From Sedimentisphaerales bacterium (GTDB taxonomy: Bacteria; Planctomycetota; Phycisphaerae; Sedimentisphaerales; SM23-30), in the NCBI GenBank assembly GCA_016928435.1, contig JAFGKT010000080.1, forward strand, positions 1 through 64,000: a stretch of 64,000 bases of DNA, in the 5' to 3' direction. The notes beneath the pieces are model-generated. The model ran no database searches and was not told where the DNA came from. It saw nothing but the letters and a program-made list of their open reading frames with translations. The first letter of the stretch is position 1. Each line of letters starts with the position of its first letter. The translations under genes were made by a program, and so were the position numbers. This document shows positions 61,162 to 64,000 of this stretch, in pieces.

Positions 61162-62241
61162 CTATTGCCGGTCGGGCATCTTTTTGCTCTTGGTCTCTTT
61201 CGAGTGCCACTGCTGGGCGCTGATGGTCGAACTGTCTTGGCCTTCCCAACGATGCGACGCTATCGCTTCCAGAATTCGCTCAACCAGTTCCATTGCCGCG
61301 ACCCCGTCTTCGGCTGAAACCTGAGGCCGAGTATTGTTCAACACCGCGGAAACAAAATCCTCCTGCTCCATCCGCAACGGCTCACCATCATCGATACTCA
61401 AATTTTCCACGTTCACCATCTCGGTCCAATCGACATTCTCGATGTCCAACTCACCGTTGGTTTGATGTTCCCGCAGCAACTGTACCATATCGATATTCGC
61501 AGCCTTACTGACCATTACCCCACTCTTCTTGAAATAATCCAAGGATAAATAAGCGTCTTCGCTGAAGACCCGTATTTGTCGTTCGGTTTTCAACGCCAAG
61601 CGTGAAGCCGTCAGATTCGCCACACAACCACTCTCGAACACCACCCGAACATTGGCGATATCTTCATGTTGGCCCAGCACATTCACGCCCGCAGCCTGCA
61701 CATCCTTAACCGGACTCTGTGCCAAAGACAGCACAATATCAATATCGTGGATCATCATATCCAGCACCACGCCGATATCCGTCGAACGAAAACTATAGGG
61801 CGAAATCCGATCCACTTCCATAAAGCGAGGCTTGATTTCTATGCGGCGCATCGCCTGGACCACCGGGTTAAAACGCTCGGAATGACCCACCTGCAAAATC
61901 GCGTCATGTTCCCGCGCTGTACGCAGCATCCGTCGCGCCACCGGCAACGTATCCGCGATCGGCTTTTCCACCAAAACCGCGATACCATGCGCCAAAAAAG
62001 GCTCAGCGACATAAGCGTGAAATTCCGTCGGCACCGAAACCGTAACCGCGTCAACCTTATCCATAACATCTACGAAATCACTAAAGGCCTTCGCGCCGTA
62101 CTGCTTCGCCAAAGCCTCGGCGCGCGCGATATCGCTATCCACCACGCCGACAAAATCAACATCGTCCATTTCGCTGTAAATTCGGCTGTGCAGACGCCCC
62201 ATCTTGCCGGCACCAATTACCGCGGTTCGTAACTTTTTCAC
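61162..62241 (-). CDS. Gfo/Idh/MocA-family dehydrogenase, possibly GnnA-like
   Basis: NAD(P)-dependent oxidoreductase of the Gfo/Idh/MocA family, with Rossmann start TAVIGAGKMGRLHSRIYSEM, VTVSVPTEFHAYVAEPFL, the EKP motif in AVLVEKPIADTL, and the C-terminal domain block MMIHDIDIVLSLAQSPVKD with likely catalytic His. Position next to lpxA is the same as GnnA, the UDP-GlcNAc 3-dehydrogenase that leads to 3-amino sugars in lipid A of some bacteria; that role is inference, since the GnnB aminotransferase is not seen. Start is GTG. A charged tail (QQWHSKETKSKKMPDRQ) follows the core. Length 359. Confidence 0.85.
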   Translation of the reverse strand: MKKLRTAVIGAGKMGRLHSRIYSEMDDVDFVGVVDSDIARAEALAKQYGAKAFSDFVDVMDKVDAVTVSVPTEFHAYVAEPFLAHGIAVLVEKPIADTLPVARRMLRTAREHDAILQVGHSERFNPVVQAMRRIEIKPRFMEVDRISPYSFRSTDIGVVLDMMIHDIDIVLSLAQSPVKDVQAAGVNVLGQHEDIANVRVVFESGCVANLTASRLALKTERQIRVFSEDAYLSLDYFKKSGVMVSKAANIDMVQLLREHQTNGELDIENVDWTEMVNVENLSIDDGEPLRMEQEDFVSAVLNNTRPQVSAEDGVAAMELVERILEAIASHRWEGQDSSTISAQQWHSKETKSKKMPDRQ

Positions 62242-62280
62242 TCTCTAGCTACCTTTCGGCTACTGCGATACGCAGCTTAT

Positions 62281-63153
62281 TCAATCTCTATCTACTTTTC
62301 GACGATCTTTCTTGCGAACCTCAAGCGGCTTACGATTACGCTTGCCAATCTCTTTGTCGCGCCGGCAGCTCTCCTCATAACGACCCAACCGGCTATCACA
62401 GCTCTTCTTCATAAAAGCGCACAGATAACGAACATGGTCGTTGACTTCCGCTCGCCCCTCAAACTCATTCAAAACGGTACTAATCGGCCCCTGACGGAAC
62501 ATCAAACGATACGCTTCCTTCAGCGCGCCGATATCATCGCTGCTAAAACCGTTACGTTTCAAACCTTCTTCGTTCACCCCCCGCACACCGTTCGGATCGC
62601 CCGAAAACTTCATAAACGGAGGAACGTCACGCCTTACCGGCGTCAAGCCAGCAACATAACTAAACTTGCCAACCGTAACAAAATGATGCAGACCGATCAG
62701 CGCCGATATCACCGCACCGTCTTCTATCTTCACATGACCAGCCAACTGAGTCTGATTCCCCAAAATCACATGATTACCAATAACACAATCGTGGGCCACG
62801 TGAGTTGAAACCATCAGCAAATTCTCATTGCCGATAACCGTCTCGCCAATCCCCAACTCGGTCCCACGATGCACCGTCGCGTTCTCACGAAACACATTGC
62901 CGTAGCCTATAATCGTTTTCGTAGGCGCACCGTCATATTTAAGATCCTGGGGCGCAGCACCAATCACCACATTAGGATAAATTATATTGTTAACCCCAAT
63001 GCAGGTCTCGCCTTGGATAGTAACATTGTTCATCAGCTCACAGCCGTCACCAATAACCACATCCGGCCCGATCACACAAAAAGGACCAATGGTCACATCC
63101 GCACCGATCTTCGCGGCAGGATCAATCACGGCATATTTCGAAATTTCACTCAT
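62281..63153 (-). CDS. lpxA: Acyl-ACP:UDP-N-acetylglucosamine O-acyltransferase
   Basis: First enzyme of lipid A synthesis, a left-handed beta-helix of hexapeptide repeats (YAVIDPAAKIGADVTIGPFC, VVIGDGCELMNNVTIQGETC). The LpxA-specific pattern is clear: VVIGAAPQDLKYDGAPTKTI, FRENATVHRGTELG, catalytic His in STHVAHDCVIGNHVILGN, and SALIGLHHFVTVGKFSYVAG, RRDVPPFMKFSGDPNGVRG, NEEGLKRNGFS. The C-terminus carries an extra basic tail of about 30 residues (GRYEESCRRDKEIGKRNRK). It is preceded by a second lpxA-like gene and followed by the Gfo/Idh gene after 39 bases. Confidence 0.94.
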   Translation of the reverse strand: MSEISKYAVIDPAAKIGADVTIGPFCVIGPDVVIGDGCELMNNVTIQGETCIGVNNIIYPNVVIGAAPQDLKYDGAPTKTIIGYGNVFRENATVHRGTELGIGETVIGNENLLMVSTHVAHDCVIGNHVILGNQTQLAGHVKIEDGAVISALIGLHHFVTVGKFSYVAGLTPVRRDVPPFMKFSGDPNGVRGVNEEGLKRNGFSSDDIGALKEAYRLMFRQGPISTVLNEFEGRAEVNDHVRYLCAFMKKSCDSRLGRYEESCRRDKEIGKRNRKPLEVRKKDRRKVDRD

Positions 63154-63227
63154 TCGCTTCTCATTTCCTCAGCTTGTCGGCAAATCACAAAAAATCTCTT
63201 TGAATCTCGCAAACAAGCTGCTTGTTC

Positions 63228-64000
63228 TTAATGACGAAACTGCTCTAAATATCGTCCCATACGATGTTGCGCCGCCCTATCCAAAAAATCCAACAGATAT
63301 TGCACGTTTTCATCTAGATTCGGCTGTTCTCGCAACTCGCTCACAGCCCGCGTCAACGACTTGCCATCCTTACGTCGAAACAATTGCCTATGCGCTTTTT
63401 GCAAAGCAGCTATCGACTCTTCCGAAAAACCCGCACGCTGCAAACCAACGGTGTTCAATGCCCGCACCCGGCACGGATACACACCCGCAACCCGCATGAA
63501 CGGCGGCTGGTCCGCGTGCATGGTTGCCATTCCACCTGTATATAAAAATCGGCCCAAAGTCACAAACTGATGCGTACCGGAAAAAGCACTTATCCAGGCC
63601 TTGCGTTCAATCTTGTTATGGCCGCTAATCTGCGAATAGTTGCCCAAAAATATCTCGTCTTCCACAACACAATCGTGTCCCAGATGCGACCCGATACAAA
63701 AATAGTTCTTATTGCCAATAACCGTTTGTCCGCTATACGAACTGCCGCGACTGATCGTAACGTTTTCTCGAAATATATTACCGTTACCCACAATCAGCTT
63801 GGTATCCGGATCACCGCAGCCCAAACTCTGGGGGATATCACCCAGCACCACATTCGCGTGCAGTCGATTGTTCTCGCCCAGCGTAGTATTACGCACAATC
63901 ATAACATTCGCGATCAAAACACTGCCTGCGCCAATCGCAACATCGCGCTCCACCACGCAACCAGGGCCGATCTCAACATCGTCGCCCAAAATCGCGCTTT
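63228..64000 (-). CDS. Second LpxA-like acyltransferase, 5' end cut by the window
   Basis: Left-handed beta-helix acyltransferase paralogous to the neighbouring lpxA. Shared blocks include VVLGDIPQSLGCGDPDTKLI, NIFRENVTISRGSSYSGQTV, the catalytic His in IGSHLGHDCVVEDEIFLGN, GHNKIERKAWISAFSGTHQF and LNTVGLQRAGFSEESIAALQ. The track starts at TTG 63989, but the frame stays open to the window edge (SAILGDDVEIGPGC), so this is a fragment lacking a few N-terminal residues. The two proteins are clearly diverged, including replacement of GAAPQDLKYDGAPT by GDIPQSLGCGDPDT. They may use different acyl donors or sugars. Confidence 0.88.
   Translation of the reverse strand, partial: SAILGDDVEIGPGCVVERDVAIGAGSVLIANVMIVRNTTLGENNRLHANVVLGDIPQSLGCGDPDTKLIVGNGNIFRENVTISRGSSYSGQTVIGNKNYFCIGSHLGHDCVVEDEIFLGNYSQISGHNKIERKAWISAFSGTHQFVTLGRFLYTGGMATMHADQPPFMRVAGVYPCRVRALNTVGLQRAGFSEESIAALQKAHRQLFRRKDGKSLTRAVSELREQPNLDENVQYLLDFLDRAAQHRMGRYLEQFRH

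Overview
The window reads as a chromosome segment of a bacterium from the Planctomycetota, most likely class Phycisphaerae (inference). Seen pointers are a prepilin-type protein with an N-terminal FTLIELLVVVAIIALL segment, a PEP-CTERM surface protein, lipid A and LPS-export genes (lpxA, LptE-like, BamD-like), a system II cytochrome c assembly pair, several alkaline-phosphatase-superfamily genes and a 2-oxoacid:ferredoxin oxidoreductase. The last two and a lactate dehydrogenase suggest an anaerobic or microaerobic life. No rRNA, tRNA, CRISPR array, transposase or integrase was found.

Region 1 (1-13.7 kb) is the accessory-looking part. After repeat-filled DNA come glyA, an alkaline-phosphatase-superfamily phosphodiesterase, a two-gene TcmP plus Gp37/Gp68 (DUF5131) cassette, and cysD-cysN for sulfate activation. 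Facing them on the minus strand are a second phosphodiesterase, a Wzx-like flippase, a GT39-like membrane glycosyltransferase and a sulfatase-like enzyme lacking the formylglycine motif. Together they suggest building and decorating a surface polysaccharide, possibly sulfated, but no APS kinase or sulfotransferase is in view.

Region 2 (13.9-28 kb) holds a pseudopilin gene with a structured leader, a receiver-PAS-GGDEF-HD-GYP protein, cinA, a divergent YchF-like GTPase, then an unusual locus at 20.7-22.5 kb. That locus has a near-perfect sigma-54 promoter, a small orphan gene, five copies of a structured CU-rich RNA element around a tiny PEP-CTERM gene, and a strong terminator. CcsA/ResB, a sigma-54 activator and an outer-membrane channel-like protein follow.

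Region 3 (28-49 kb) is mostly housekeeping: carA, a GtrII-type membrane protein, a minus-strand run from phoH through a 7TM-HD protein, ybeY and a CNNM/CBS protein to recO, then cdsA, uppS and purA. On the plus strand lie envelope genes (an AIG-repeat protein, BamD-like, LptE-like, ftsH), an HD-GYP protein and a sorbitol-type dehydrogenase. rpsD stands alone on the minus strand.

Region 4 (49-64 kb) is metabolic: an AhpD-like protein, L-lactate dehydrogenase, acetyl-CoA synthetase, a GT4 glycosyltransferase, a secreted alpha/beta hydrolase, korAB, dapA, pdxJ, a Gfo/Idh/MocA dehydrogenase and two tandem lpxA paralogues, the second cut by the window edge.

Intergenic DNA carries several dispersed repeat families (called R1, R2, R3, a GTAAGCGTTCAC module and a CCCTTTAGCTGCGCG tandem unit here). 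All functional calls are from reading the sequence; no database search was run.
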